Shown one piece after another: positions 24,801 through 39,300 of a stretch of DNA of 64,000 nucleotides; the first letter of the stretch is position 1; every line of letters starts with the position of its first letter. Position numbers and translations under genes: made by a program. The notes under the pieces are model-generated. The model was not told where the DNA came from, made no database searches, and saw nothing but the letters and a program-made list of their open reading frames with translations. This DNA comes from Canna indica (Eukaryota; Streptophyta; Magnoliopsida; Zingiberales; Cannaceae): positions 41,656,001-41,720,000 of the forward strand of contig CP136891.1 of assembly GCA_034359265.1 (NCBI GenBank), given 5' to 3'.

Positions 24801-27800
24801 GAAGATTTTTCGATTAAAATCTTGAAGGAAGCCGGCTGATTGAACTTCGGGGTATCCGCTCGACACGCCGAGCAATCTGGGTCCCGAGCGACTCTGGAAC
24901 ATTCACTGTGATGGGAGAAGTTGTTAATCGAGTTATTTTTGACAGACTAATGCAAATAATTGAAAGATTTTTCGATTAAAATCTTGAAGGAAGCCGGCTG
25001 ATTGAACTTCGGGGTATCGGCTCGAAACGCCGAGCAATCTGAGTCCCGAGCGACTCCAGAACATTCACTGTGATGGGTGAAGTTGTTAATCGAGTTATTT
25101 TTGACAGACTAATGCAAAGAATAACAAGATTTTTCAAACAGAATCTTGAACGAAGCCGACTGATTTAACTTCGGGGTATCGGCTCGAAACGCCGAGCAAT
25201 CTGAGTCCCGAGCGACTCCAGAACATTCACTGTGATGGGAGAAGTTGTTAATCGAGTTATTTTTGACAGACTAATGCAAAGAATAACAAGATTTTTCAAA
25301 CAGAATCTTGGACGAAGCCGACTGATTGAACTTCAGGGTATCGGATCGAAACGTCCAGCAATCTGAGTCCCAGGCGACTCCAGAACATTCACTGTGATGG
25401 GAGAAGTTGTTAATAGAGTTATTTTTGACAGACTAATGCAAAGAATAACAAGATTTTTCAAACAGAATCTTGAACGAAGCCGACTGATTGAACTTCGGGG
25501 TATCGGCTCGAAACGCCGAACAATCTGAGTCCCGGGCGACTCCAGAACATTCACTGTGATGGGAGAAGTTGTTAATCGAGTTATTTTTGACAGACTAATG
25601 CAAAGAATAACAAGATTTTTCAAACAGAATCTTGGACGAAGCCGACTGATTGAACTTCAGGGTATCGGATCGAAACGTCCAGCAATCTGAGTCCCGGGCG
25701 ACTCCAGAACATTCACTGTGATGGGAGAAGTTGTTAATCGAGTTATTTTTGACAGACTAATGCAAAGAATAACAAGATTTTTCAAATAGAATCTTGAACG
25801 AAGCCGACTGATTGAACTTCGGGGTATCAGATCGAAACGCCGAGCAATCTGAGTCCCGAGCGACTCCAGAACATTCACTGTGATGGGAGAAGTTGTTAAT
25901 CGAGTTATTTTTGACAGACTAATGCAAAGAATTGGAAGATTTTTCGATTAAAATCTTGAAGGAAGCCGGCTGATTGAACTTCGGGGTATCCGCTCGACAC
26001 GCCGAGCAATCTGGGTCCCGAGCGACTCTGGAACATTCACTGTGATGGGAGAAGTTGTTAATCGAGTTATTTTTGACAGACTAATGCAAATAATTGAAAG
26101 ATTTTTCGATTAAAATCTTGAAGGAAGCCGGCTGATTGAACTTCGGGGTATCGGCTCGAAACGCCGAGCAATCTGAGTCCCGAGCGACTCCAGAACATTC
26201 ACTGTGATGGGAGAAGTTGTTAATCGAGTTATTTTTGACAGACTAATGCAAAGAATAACAAGATTTTTCAAACAGAATCTTGAACGAAGCCGACTGATTT
26301 AACTTCGGGGTATCGGCTCGAAACGCCGAGCAATCTGAGTCCCGAGCGACTCCAGAACATTCACTGTGATGGGAGAAGTTGTTAATCGAGTTATTTTTGA
26401 CAGACTAATGCAAAGAATAACAAGATTTTTCAAACAGAATCTTGGACGAAGCCGACTGATTGAACTTCGGGGTATCGGATCGAAACGTCCAGCAATCTGA
26501 GTCCCGGGCGACTCCAGAACATTCACAGTGATGGGAGAAGTTGTTAATCGAGTTATTTTTGACAGACTAATGCAAAGAATAACAAGATTTTTCAAATAGA
26601 ATCTTGAACGAAGCCGATTGATTGAACTTCGGGGTATCGGATCGAAACGCCGAGCAATTTGAGTCCCGAGCGACTCCAGAACATTCACTGTGATGGGAGA
26701 AGTTGTTAATCGAGTTATTTTTGACAGACTAATGCAAAGAATTGGAAGATTTTTCGATTAAAATCTTGATGGAAGCCGGCTGATTGAACTTCGGGGTATC
26801 CGCTCGACACGCCGAGCAATCTGAGTCCCGAGCGACTCTGGAACATTCACTGTGATGGGAGAAGTTGTTAATCGAGTTAGTTTTGACAGACTAATGCAAA
26901 TAATTGAAACATTTTTCGATTAAAATCTTGAAGGAAGCCGGCTGATTGAACTTCGGGGTATCGGCTCGAAACGCCGAGCAATCTGAGTCCCGAGCGACTC
27001 CAGAACATTCACTGTGATGGGAGAAGTTGTTAATCGAGTTATTTTTGACAGACTAATTCAAAGAATAACAAGATTTTTCAAACAGAATCTTGGACGAAGC
27101 CGACTGATTGAACTTCGGGGTATCGGATCGAAACGTCCAGCAATCTGAGTCCCGGGCGACTCCAGAACATTCACTGTGATGGGAGAAGTTGTTAATAGAG
27201 TTATTTTTGACAGACTAATGCAAAGAATAACAAGATTTTTCAAACAGAATCTTGAACGAAGCCGACTGATTGAACTTCGGGGTATTGGCTCGAAACGTCC
27301 AGCAATCTGAGTCCCGGGCGACTCCAGAACATTCACTGTGATGGGAGAAGTTGTTAATCGAGTTATTTTTGACAGACTAATGCAAAGAATAACAAGATTT
27401 TTCAAATAGAATCTTGAACGAAGCCGACTGATTGAACTTCGGGGTATCAGATCGAAACGCCGAGCAATCTGAGTCCCGAGCGACTCCAGAACATTCACTG
27501 TGATGGGAGAAGTTGTTAATCGAGTTATTTTTGACAGACTAATGCAAAGAATTGGAAGATTTTTTGATTAAAATCTTGAAGGAAGCCGGCTGATTGAACT
27601 TCGGGGTATCCGCTCGACACGCCGAGCAATCTGGGTCCCGAGCGACTCTGGAACATTCACTGTGATGGGAGAAGTTGTTAATCGAGTTATTTTTGACAGA
27701 CTAATGCAAATAATTGAAAGATTTTTCGATTAAAATCTTGAAGGAAGCCGGCTGATTGAACTTCGGGGTATCGGCTCGAAACGCCGAGCAATCTGAGTCC

Positions 27801-28150
27801 CGAGCGACTCCAGAACATTCACTGTGATGGGAGAAGTTGTTAATCGAGTTATTTTTGACAGACTAATGCAAAGAATAACAAGATTTTTCAAACAGAATCT
27901 TGAACAAAGCCGACTGATTTAACTTCGGGGTATCGGCTCGAAACGCCGAGCAATCTGAGTCCCGAGCAACTCCAGAACATTCACTGTGATGGGAGAAGTT
28001 GTTAATCGAGTTATTTTTGACAGACTAATGCAAAGAATAACAAGATTTTTCAAACAGAATCTTGGACGAAGCCGACTGATTGAACTTCGGGGTATCGGAT
28101 CGAAACGTCCAGCAATCTGAGTCCCGGGCGACTCCAGAACATTCACAGTG
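18900..28150. repeat. Nested large duplications: 8-, 30- and 38-monomer shifts
   Basis: The rare variant GGGTGAAG occurs near 18920 and again 6156 bp (38 monomers) later near 25076, with matching sequence around both. Bases from about 21.4 to 23.3 kb match 26.3 to 28.15 kb at a shift of 4860 bp (30 monomers), including the rare TGAACAAAGC, GAGTTAGTTTT and GACTAATTCA variants. The stretches at about 19.5-20.6 and 20.8-21.9 kb match at 1296 bp (8 monomers). The matches interlock, showing several rounds of unequal exchange. Limits are approximate. Confidence 0.8.
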
Positions 28151-28379
28151 ATGGGAGAAGTTGTTAATCGAGTTATTTTTGACAGACTAATGCAAAGAAT
28201 AACAAGATTTTTCAAATAGAATCTTGAACGAAGCCGATTGATTGAACTTCGGGGTATCGGATCGAAACGCCGAGCAATTTGAGTCCCGAGCGACTCCAGA
28301 ACATTCACTGTGATGGGAGAAGTTGTTAATCGAGTTATTTTTGACAGACTAATGCAAAGAATTGGAAGATTTTTCGATT

Positions 28380-30200
28380 AAAATCTTGATGGAAGCCGGC
28401 TGATTGAACTTCGGGGTATCCGCTCGACACGCCGAGCAATCTGAGTCCCGAGCGACTCTGGAACATTCACTGTGATGGGAGAAGTTGTTAATCGAGTTAT
28501 TTTTGACAGACTAATGCAAATAATTGAAACATTTTTCGATTAAAATCTTGAAGGAAGCCGGCTGATTGAACTTCGGGGTATCGGCTCGAAACGCCGAGCA
28601 ATCTGAGTCCCGAGCGACTCCAGAACATTCACTGTGATGGGAGAAGTTGTTAATCGAGTTATTTTTGACAGACTAATGCAAGGAATAACAAGATTTTTCA
28701 AATAGAATCTTGAACGAAGCCGACTGATTGAACTTCGGGGTATCAGATCGAAACGCCGAGCAATCTGAGTCCCGAGCGACTCTAGAACATTCACTGTGAT
28801 GGGAGAAGTTGTTAATCGAGTTATTTTTGACAGACTAATGCAAAGAATTGGAAGATTTTTCGATTAAAATCTTGAAGGAAGCCGGCTGATTGAACTTCGG
28901 GGTATCCGCTCGACACGCCGAGCAATCTGGGTCCCGAGCGACTCTGGAACATTCACTGTGATGGGAGAAGTTGTTAATCAAGTTATTTTTGACAGACTAA
29001 TGCAAATAATTGAAAGATTTTTCAATTAAAATCTTGAAGGAAGCCGGCTGATTGAACTTCGGGGTATCATCTCGAAACGCCGAGCAATCTGAGTCCCGAA
29101 CGACTCCAGAACATTCACTGTGATGGGAGAAGTTGTTAATCGAGTTATTTTTGATAGACTAATGCAAAGAATAACAAGTTTTTTCAAACAGAATCTTGAA
29201 CGAAGCCGACTGATTGAACTTTGGGGTATCGGCTCGAAACGCCGAGCAATCTGAGTCCCGGGCGACTCCAGAACATTCACTGTGATGGGAGAAGTTGTTA
29301 ATCGAGTTATTTTTGACAGACTAATGCAAAGAATAACAAGATTTTTCAAATAGAATCTTGAACGAAGTCGATTGATTGAACTTCGGGGTATCGGATCGAA
29401 ACGCCGAGCAATTTGAGTCCCGAGCGACTCCAGAACATTCACTGTGATGGGAGAAGTTGTTAATCGAGTTATTTTTGACAGACTAATGCAAAGAATTGGA
29501 AGATTTTTCGATTAAAATCTTGAAGGAAGCCGGCTGATTGAACTTCGGGGTATCCGCTCGACACGCCGAGCAATCTGAGTCCCGAGCGACTCCGGAACAT
29601 TCACTGTGATGGGAGAAGTTGTTAATCGTGTTATTTTTGACAGACTAATGCAAAGAATAACAAGATTTTTCAAACAGAATCTTGAAGGAAGCCGACTGAT
29701 TGAACTTCGGGGTATCGGCTCGAAACGCCGAACAATCTGAGTCCCGGGCGACTCCAGAACATTCACTGTGATGGGAGAAGTTGTTAATCGAGTTATTTTT
29801 GACAGACTAATGCAAAGAATAACAAGATTTTTCAAACAGAATCTTGAACGAAGCCGACTGATTGAACTTCGGGGTATTGGCTCGAAACGTCCAGCAATCT
29901 GAGTCCCGGGCGACTCCAGAACATTCACTGTGATGGGAGAAGTTGTTAATCGAGTTATTTTTGACAGACTAATGCAAAGAATAACAAGATTTTTCAAATA
30001 GAATCTTGAACGAAGCCGACTGATTGAACTTCGGGGTATCAGATCGAAACGCCGAGCAATCTGAGTCCCGAGCGACTCCAGAACATTCACTGTGATGGGA
30101 GAAGTTGTTAATCGAGTTATTTTTGACAGACTAATGCAAAGAATTGGAAGATTTTTCGATTAAAATCTTGAAGGAAGCCGGCTGATTGAACTTCGGGGTA
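28380..30200. repeat. Segment copied again about 15 kb to the right (43.4-45.2 kb)
   Basis: The order of variants at 28.4-30.2 kb returns at 43.4-45.2 kb, a shift of 15,066 bp (93 monomers). Part of it (about 28.38-29.15 kb) also returns at 39.72-40.49 kb, a shift of 11,340 bp (70 monomers), with one difference near 29100. Shared marks include TTGAAACATTT, GGAATAACAAG and TCAATTAAAATC. Confidence 0.8.
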
Positions 30201-33170
30201 TCCGCTCGACACGCCGAGCAATCTGGGTCCCGAGCGACTCTGGAACATTCACTGTGATGGGAGAAGTTGTTAATCGAGTTATTTTTGACAGACTAATGCA
30301 AAGAATAACAAGATTTTTCAAACAGAATCTTGGACGAAGCCGACTGATTGAACTTCAGGGTATCGGATCGAAACGTCCAGCAATCTGAGTCCCGGGCGAC
30401 TCCAGAACATTCACTGTGATGGGAGAAGTTGTTAATCGAGTTATTTTTGACAGACTAATGCAAAGAATAACAAGATTTTTCAAACAGAATCTTGAACGAA
30501 GCCGACTGATTGAACTTCGGGGTATTGGCTCGAAACGTCCAGCAATCTGAGTCCCGGGCGACTCCAGAACATTCACTGTGATGGGAGAAGTTGTTAATCG
30601 AGTTATTTTTGACAGACTAATGCAAAGAATAACAAGATTTTTCAAACAGAATCTTGGACGAAGCCGACTGATTGAACTTCAGGGTATCGGATCGAAACGT
30701 CCAGCAATCTGAGTCCCGGGCGACTCCAGAACATTCACTGTGATGGGAGAAGTTGTTAATAGAGTTATTTTTGACAGACTAATGCAAAGAATAACAAGAT
30801 TTTTCAAACAGAATCTTGAACGAAGCCGACTGATTGAACTTCGGGGTATTGGCTCGAAACGTCCAGCAATCTGAGTCCCGGGCGACTCCAGAACATTCAC
30901 TGTGATGGGAGAAGTTGTTAATCGAGTTATTTTTGACAGACTAATGCAAAGAATAACAAGATTTTTCAAACAGAATCTTGGACGAAGCCGACTGATTGAA
31001 CTTCAGGGTATCGGATCGAAACGTCCAGCAATCTGAGTCCCGGGCGACTCCAGAACATTCACTGTGATGGGAGAAGTTGTTAATAGAGTTATTTTTGACA
31101 GACTAATGCAAAGAATAACAAGTTTTTTCAAACAGAATCTTGAACGAAGCCGACTGATTGAACTTTGGGGTATCGGCTCGAAACGCCGAGCAATCTGAGT
31201 CCCGGGCGACTCCAGAACATTCACTGTGATGGGAGAAGTTGTTAATCGAGTTATTTTTGACAGACTAATGCAAAGAATAACAAGATTTTTCAAATAGAAT
31301 CTTGAACGAAGTCGATTGATTGAACTTCGGGGTATCGGATCGAAACGCCGAGCAATTTGAGTCCCGAGCGACTCCAGAACATTCACTGTGATGGGAGAAG
31401 TTGTTAATCGAGTTATTTTTGACAGACTAATGCAAAGAATTGGAAGATTTTTCGATTAAAATCTTGAAGGAAGCCGGCTGATTGAACTTCGGGGTATCCG
31501 CTCGACACGCCGAGCAATCTGAGTCCCGAGCGACTCCGGAACATTCACTGTGATGGGAGAAGTTGTTAATCGTGTTATTTTTGACAGACTAATGCAAAGA
31601 ATAACAAGATTTTTCAAACAGAATCTTGAAGGAAGCCGACTGATTGAACTTCGGGGTATCGGCTCGAAACGCCGAACAATCTGAGTCCCGGGCGACTCCA
31701 GAACATTCACTGTGATGGGAGAAGTTGTTAATCGAGTTATTTTTGACAGACTAATGCAAAGAATAACAAGATTTTTCAAACAGAATCTTGAACGAAGCCG
31801 ACTGATTGAACTTCGGGGTATTGGCTCGAAACGTCCAGCAATCTGAGTCCCGGGCGACTCCAGAACATTCACTGTGATGGGAGAAGTTGTTAATCGAGTT
31901 ATTTTTGACAGACTAATGCAAAGAATAACAAGATTTTTCAAATAGAATCTTGAACGAAGCCGACTGATTGAACTTCGGGGTATCAGATCGAAACGCCGAG
32001 CAATCTGAGTCCCGAGCGACTCCAGAACATTCACTGTGATGGGAGAAGTTGTTAATCGAGTTATTTTTGACAGACTAATGCAAAGAATTGGAAGATTTTT
32101 CGATTAAAATCTTGAAGGAAGCCGGCTGATTGAACTTCGGGGTATCCGCTCGACACGCCGAGCAATCTGGGTCCCGAGCGACTCTGGAACATTCACTGTG
32201 ATGGGAGAAGTTGTTAATCGAGTTATTTTTGACAGACTAATGCAAAGAATAACAAGATTTTTCAAACAGAATCTTGGACGAAGCCGACTGATTGAACTTC
32301 AGGGTATCGGATCGAAACGTCCAGCAATCTGAGTCCCGGGCGACTCCAGAACATTCACTGTGATGGGAGAAGTTGTTAATCGAGTTATTTTTGACAGACT
32401 AATGCAAAGAATAACAAGATTTTTCAAACAGAATCTTGAACGAAGCCGACTGATTGAACTTCGGGGTATTGGCTCGAAACGTCCAGCAATCTGAGTCCCG
32501 GGCGACTCCAGAACATTCACTGTGATGGGAGAAGTTGTTAATCGAGTTATTTTTGACAGACTAATGCAAAGAATAACAAGATTTTTCAAACAGAATCTTG
32601 GACGAAGCCGACTGATTGAACTTCAGGGTATCGGATCGAAACGTCCAGCAATCTGAGTCCCGGGCGACTCCAGAACATTCACTGTGATGGGAGAAGTTGT
32701 TAATAGAGTTATTTTTGACAGACTAATGCAAAGAATAACAAGATTTTTCAAACAGAATCTTGAACGAAGCCGACTGATTGAACTTCGGGGTATTGGCTCG
32801 AAACGTCCAGCAATCTGAGTCCCGGGCGACTCCAGAACATTCACTGTGATGGGAGAAGTTGTTAATCGAGTTATTTTTGACAGACTAATGCAAAGAATAA
32901 CAAGATTTTTCAAACAGAATCTTGGACGAAGCCGACTGATTGAACTTCAGGGTATCGGATCGAAACGTCCAGCAATCTGAGTCCCGGGCGACTCCAGAAC
33001 ATTCACTGTGATGGGAGAAGTTGTTAATCGAGTTATTTTTGACAGACTAATGCAAAGAATAACAAGATTTTTCAAATAGAATCTTGAACGAAGCCGACTG
33101 ATTGAACTTCGGGGTATCAGATCGAAACGCCGAGCAATCTGAGTCCCGAGCGACTCCAGAACATTCACTG
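29200..33170. repeat. 1944-bp (12-monomer) tandem duplication
   Basis: The segment around 29.3-31.0 kb reappears at 31.2-33.0 kb at a shift of 1944 bp. Landmarks include the TTAAAAT stop-bearing monomers at 29512 and 31456 and the rare GAAGGAAGCCGACTG variant near 29685 and 31629. End points were not fixed to the base. Confidence 0.8.
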
Positions 33171-33399
33171 TGATGGGAGAAGTTGTTAATCGAGTTATTT
33201 TTGACAGACTAATGCAAAGAATTGGAAGATTTTTCGATTAAAATCTTGAAGGAAGCCGGCTGATTGAACTTCGGGGTATCCGCTCGACACGCCGAGCAAT
33301 CTGGGTCCCGAGCGACTCTGGAACATTCACTGTGATGGGAGAAGTTGTTAATCGAGTTATTTTTGACAGACTAATGCAAATAATTGAAAGATTTTTCGA

Positions 33400-36300
33400 T
33401 TAAAATCTTGAAGGAAGCCGGCTGATTGAACTTCGGGGTATCGGCTCGAAACGCCGAGCAATCTGAGTCCCGAGCGACTCCAGAACATTCACTGTGATGG
33501 GAGAAGTTGTTAATCGAGTTATTTTTGACAGACTAATGCAAAGAATAACAAGATTTTTCAAACAGAATCTTGAACGAAGCCGACTGATTTAACTTCGGGG
33601 TATCGGCTCGAAACGCCGAGCAATCTGAGTCCCGAGCGACTCCAGAACATTCACTGTGATGGGAGAAGTTGTTAATCGAGTTATTTTTGACAGACTAATG
33701 CAAAGAATAACAAGATTTTTCAAACAGAATCTTGGACGAAGCCGACTGATTGAACTTCGGGGTATCGGATCGAAACGTCCAGCAATCTGAGTCCCGGGCG
33801 ACTCCAGAACATTCACAGTGATGGGAGAAGTTGTTAATCGAGTTATTTTTGACAGACTAATGCAAAGAATAACAAGATTTTTCAAATAGAATCTTGAACG
33901 AAGCCGATTGATTGAACTTCGGGGTATCGGATCGAAACGCCGAGCAATTTGAGTCCCGAGCGACTCCAGAACATTCACTGTGATGGGAGAAGTTGTTAAT
34001 CGAGTTATTTTTGACAGACTAATGCAAAGAATTGGAAGATTTTTCGATTAAAATCTTGATGGAAGCCGGCTGATTGAACTTCGGGGTATCCGCTCGACAC
34101 GCCGAGCAATCTGAGTCCCGAGCGACTCTGGAACATTCACTGTGATGGGAGAAGTTGTTAATCGAGTTAGTTTTGACAGACTAATGCAAATAATTGAAAC
34201 ATTTTTCGATTAAAATCTTGAAGGAAGCCGGCTGATTGAACTTCGGGGTATCGGCTCGAAACGCCGAGCAATCTGAGTCCCGAGCGACTCCAGAACATTC
34301 ACTGTGATGGGAGAAGTTGTTAATCGAGTTATTTTTGACAGACTAATTCAAAGAATAACAAGATTTTTCAAACAGAATCTTGGACGAAGCCGACTGATTG
34401 AACTTCGGGGTATCGGATCGAAACGTCCAGCAATCTGAGTCCCGGGCGACTCCAGAACATTCACTGTGATGGGAGAAGTTGTTAATAGAGTTATTTTTGA
34501 CAGACTAATGCAAAGAATAACAAGATTTTTCAAACAGAATCTTGAACGAAGCCGACTGATTGAACTTCGGGGTATTGGCTCGAAACGTCCAGCAATCTGA
34601 GTCCCGGGCGACTCCAGAACATTCACTGTGATGGGAGAAGTTGTTAATCGAGTTATTTTTGACAGACTAATGCAAAGAATAACAAGATTTTTCAAATAGA
34701 ATCTTGAACGAAGCCGACTGATTGAACTTCGGGGTATCAGATCGAAACGCCGAGCAATCTGAGTCCCGAGCGACTCCAGAACAATCACTGTGATGGGAGA
34801 AGTTGTTAATCGAGTTATTTTTGACAGACTAATGCAAAGAATTGGAAGATTTTTCGATTAAAATCTTGAAGGAAGCCGGCTGATTGAACTTCGGGGTATC
34901 CGCTCGACACGCCGAGCAATCTGGGTCCCGAGCGACTCTGGAACATTCACTGTGATGGGAGAAGTTGTTAATCGAGTTATTTTTGACAGACTAATGCAAA
35001 TAATTGAAAGATTTTTCGATTAAAATCTTGAAGGAAGCCGGCTGATTGAACTTCGGGGTATCGGCTCGAAACGCCGAGCAATCTGAGTCCCGAGCGACTC
35101 CAGAACATTCACTGTGATGGGAGAAGTTGTTAATCGAGTTATTTTTGACAGACTAATTCAAAGAATAACAAGATTTTTCAAACAGAATCTTGGACGAAGC
35201 CGACTGATTGAACTTCGGGGTATCGGATCGAAACGTCCAGCAATCTGAGTCCCGGGCGACTCCAGAACATTCACTGTGATGGGAGAAGTTGTTAATAGAG
35301 TTATTTTTGACAGACTAATGCAAAGAATAACAAGATTTTTCAAACAGAATCTTGAACGAAGCCGACTGATTGAACTTCGGGGTATTGGCTCGAAACGTCC
35401 AGCAATCTGAGTCCCGGGCGACTCCAGAACATTCACTGTGATGGGAGAAGTTGTTAATCGAGTTATTTTTGACAGACTAATGCAAAGAATAACAAGATTT
35501 TTCAAATAGAATCTTGAACGAAGCCGACTGATTGAACTTCGGGGTATCAGATCGAAACGCCGAGCAATCTGAGTCCCGAGCGACTCCAGAACAATCACTG
35601 TGATGGGAGAAGTTGTTAATCGAGTTATTTTTGACAGACTAATGCAAAGAATTGGAAGATTTTTCGATTAAAATCTTGAAGGAAGCCGGCTGATTGAACT
35701 TCGGGGTATCCGCTCGACACGCCGAGCAATCTGGGTCCCGAGCGACTCTGGAACATTCACTGTGATGGGAGAAGTTGTTAATCGAGTTATTTTTGACAGA
35801 CTAATGCAAATAATTGAAAGATTTTTCGATTAAAATCTTGAAGGAAGCCGGCTGATTGAACTTCGGGGTATCGGCTCGAAACGCCGAGCAATCTGAGTCC
35901 CGAGCGACTCCAGAACATTCACTGTGATGGGAGAAGTTGTTAATCGAGTTATTTTTGACAGACTAATGCAAAGAATAACAAGATTTTTCAAACAGAATCT
36001 TGAACGAAGCCGACTGATTTAACTTCGGGGTATCGGCTCGAAACGCCGAGCAATCTGAGTCCCGAGCGACTCCAGAACATTCACTGTGATGGGAGAAGTT
36101 GTTAATCGAGTTATTTTTGACAGACTAATGCAAAGAATAACAAGATTTTTCAAACAGAATCTTGGACGAAGCCGACTGATTGAACTTCGGGGTATCGGAT
36201 CGAAACGTCCAGCAATCTGAGTCCCGGGCGACTCCAGAACATTCACAGTGATGGGAGAAGTTGTTAATCGAGTTATTTTTGACAGACTAATGCAAAGAAT

Positions 36301-39300
36301 AACAAGATTTTTCAAATAGAATCTTGAACGAAGCCGATTGATTGAACTTCGGGGTATCGGATCGAAACGCCGAGCAATTTGAGTCCCGAGCGACTCCAGA
36401 ACATTCACTGTGATGGGAGAAGTTGTTAATCGAGTTATTTTTGACAGACTAATGCAAAGAATTGGAAGATTTTTCGATTAAAATCTTGATGGAAGCCGGC
36501 TGATTGAACTTCGGGGTATCCGCTCGACACGCCGAGCAATCTGAGTCCCGAGCGACTCTGGAACATTCACTGTGATGGGAGAAGTTGTTAATCGAGTTAG
36601 TTTTGACAGACTAATGCAAATAATTGAAACATTTTTCGATTAAAATCTTGAAGGAAGCCGGCTGATTGAACTTCGGGGTATCGGCTCGAAACGCCGAGCA
36701 ATCTGAGTCCCGAGCGACTCCAGAACATTCACTGTGATGGGAGAAGTTGTTAATCGAGTTATTTTTGACAGACTAATTCAAAGAATAACAAGATTTTTCA
36801 AACAGAATCTTGGACGAAGCCGACTGATTGAACTTCGGGGTATCGGATCGAAACGTCCAGCAATCTGAGTCCCGGGCGACTCCAGAACATTCACTGTGAT
36901 GGGAGAAGTTGTTAATAGAGTTATTTTTGACAGACTAATGCAAAGAATAACAAGATTTTTCAAACAGAATCTTGAACGAAGCCGACTGATTGAACTTCGG
37001 GGTATTGGCTCGAAACGTCCAGCAATCTGAGTCCCGGGCGACTCCAGAACATTCACTGTGATGGGAGAAGTTGTTAATCGAGTTATTTTTGACAGACTAA
37101 TGCAAAGAATAACAAGATTTTTCAAATAGAATCTTGAACGAAGCCGACTGATTGAACTTCGGGGTATCAGATCGAAACGCCGAGCAATCTGAGTCCCGAG
37201 CGACTCCAGAACAATCACTGTGATGGGAGAAGTTGTTAATCGAGTTATTTTTGACAGACTAATGCAAAGAATTGGAAGATTTTTCGATTAAAATCTTGAA
37301 GGAAGCCGGCTGATTGAACTTCGGGGTATCCGCTCGACACGCCGAGCAATCTGGGTCCCGAGCGACTCTGGAACATTCACTGTGATGGGAGAAGTTGTTA
37401 ATCGAGTTATTTTTGACAGACTAATGCAAATAATTGAAAGATTTTTCGATTAAAATCTTGAAGGAAGCCGGCTGATTGAACTTCGGGGTATCGGCTCGAA
37501 ACGCCGAGCAATCTGAGTCCCGAGCGACTCCAGAACATTCACTGTGATGGGAGAAGTTGTTAATCGAGTTATTTTTGACAGACTAATGCAAAGAATAACA
37601 AGATTTTTCAAACAGAATCTTGAACGAAGCCGACTGATTTAACTTCGGGGTATCGGCTCGAAACGCCGAGCAATCTGAGTCCCGAGCGACTCCAGAACAT
37701 TCACTGTGATGGGAGAAGTTGTTAATCGAGTTATTTTTGACAGACTAATGCAAAGAATAACAAGATTTTTCAAACAGAATCTTGGACGAAGCCGACTGAT
37801 TGAACTTCGGGGTATCGGATCGAAACGTCCAGCAATCTGAGTCCCGGGCGACTCCAGAACATTCACAGTGATGGGAGAAGTTGTTAATCGAGTTATTTTT
37901 GACAGACTAATGCAAAGAATAACAAGATTTTTCAAATAGAATCTTGAACGAAGCCGATTGATTGAACTTCGGGGTATCGGATCGAAACGCCGAGCAATTT
38001 GAGTCCCGAGCGACTCCAGAACATTCACTGTGATGGGAGAAGTTGTTAATCGAGTTATTTTTGACAGACTAATGCAAAGAATTGGAAGATTTTTCGATTA
38101 AAATCTTGATGGAAGCCGGCTGATTGAACTTCGGGGTATCCGCTCGACACGCCGAGCAATCTGAGTCCCGAGCGACTCTGGAACATTCACTGTGATGGGA
38201 GAAGTTGTTAATCGAGTTAGTTTTGACAGACTAATGCAAATAATTGAAACATTTTTCGATTAAAATCTTGAAGGAAGCCGGCTGATTGAACTTCGGGGTA
38301 TCGGCTCGAAACGCCGAGCAATCTGAGTCCCGAGCGACTCCAGAACATTCACTGTGATGGGAGAAGTTGTTAATCGAGTTATTTTTGACAGACTAATTCA
38401 AAGAATAACAAGATTTTTCAAACAGAATCTTGGACGAAGCCGACTGATTGAACTTCGGGGTATCGGATCGAAACGTCCAGCAATCTGAGTCCCGGGCGAC
38501 TCCAGAACATTCACTGTGATGGGAGAAGTTGTTAATAGAGTTATTTTTGACAGACTAATGCAAAGAATAACAAGATTTTTCAAACAGAATCTTGAACGAA
38601 GCCGACTGATTGAACTTCGGGGTATTGGCTCGAAACGTCCAGCAATCTGAGTCCCGGGCGACTCCAGAACATTCACTGTGATGGGAGAAGTTGTTAATCG
38701 AGTTATTTTTGACAGACTAATGCAAAGAATAACAAGATTTTTCAAATAGAATCTTGAACGAAGCCGACTGATTGAACTTCGGGGTATCAGATCGAAACGC
38801 CGAGCAATCTGAGTCCCGAGCGACTCCAGAACATTCACTGTGATGGGAGAAGTTGTTAATCGAGTTATTTTTGACAGACTAATGCAAAGAATTGGAAGAT
38901 TTTTCGATTAAAATCTTGAAGGAAGCCGGCTGATTGAACTTCGGGGTATCCGCTCGACACGCCGAGCAATCTGGGTCCCGAGCGACTCTGGAACATTCAC
39001 TGTGATGGGAGAAGTTGTTAATCGAGTTATTTTTGACAGACTAATGCAAATAATTGAAAGATTTTTCGATTAAAATCTTGAAGGAAGCCGGCTGATTGAA
39101 CTTCGGGGTATCGGCTCGAAACGCCGAGCAATCTGAGTCCCGAGCGACTCCAGAACATTCACTGTGATGGGAGAAGTTGTTAATCGAGTTATTTTTGACA
39201 GACTAATGCAAAGAATAACAAGATTTTTCAAACAGAATCTTGAACGAAGCCGACTGATTTAACTTCGGGGTATCGGCTCGAAACGCCGAGCAATCTGAGT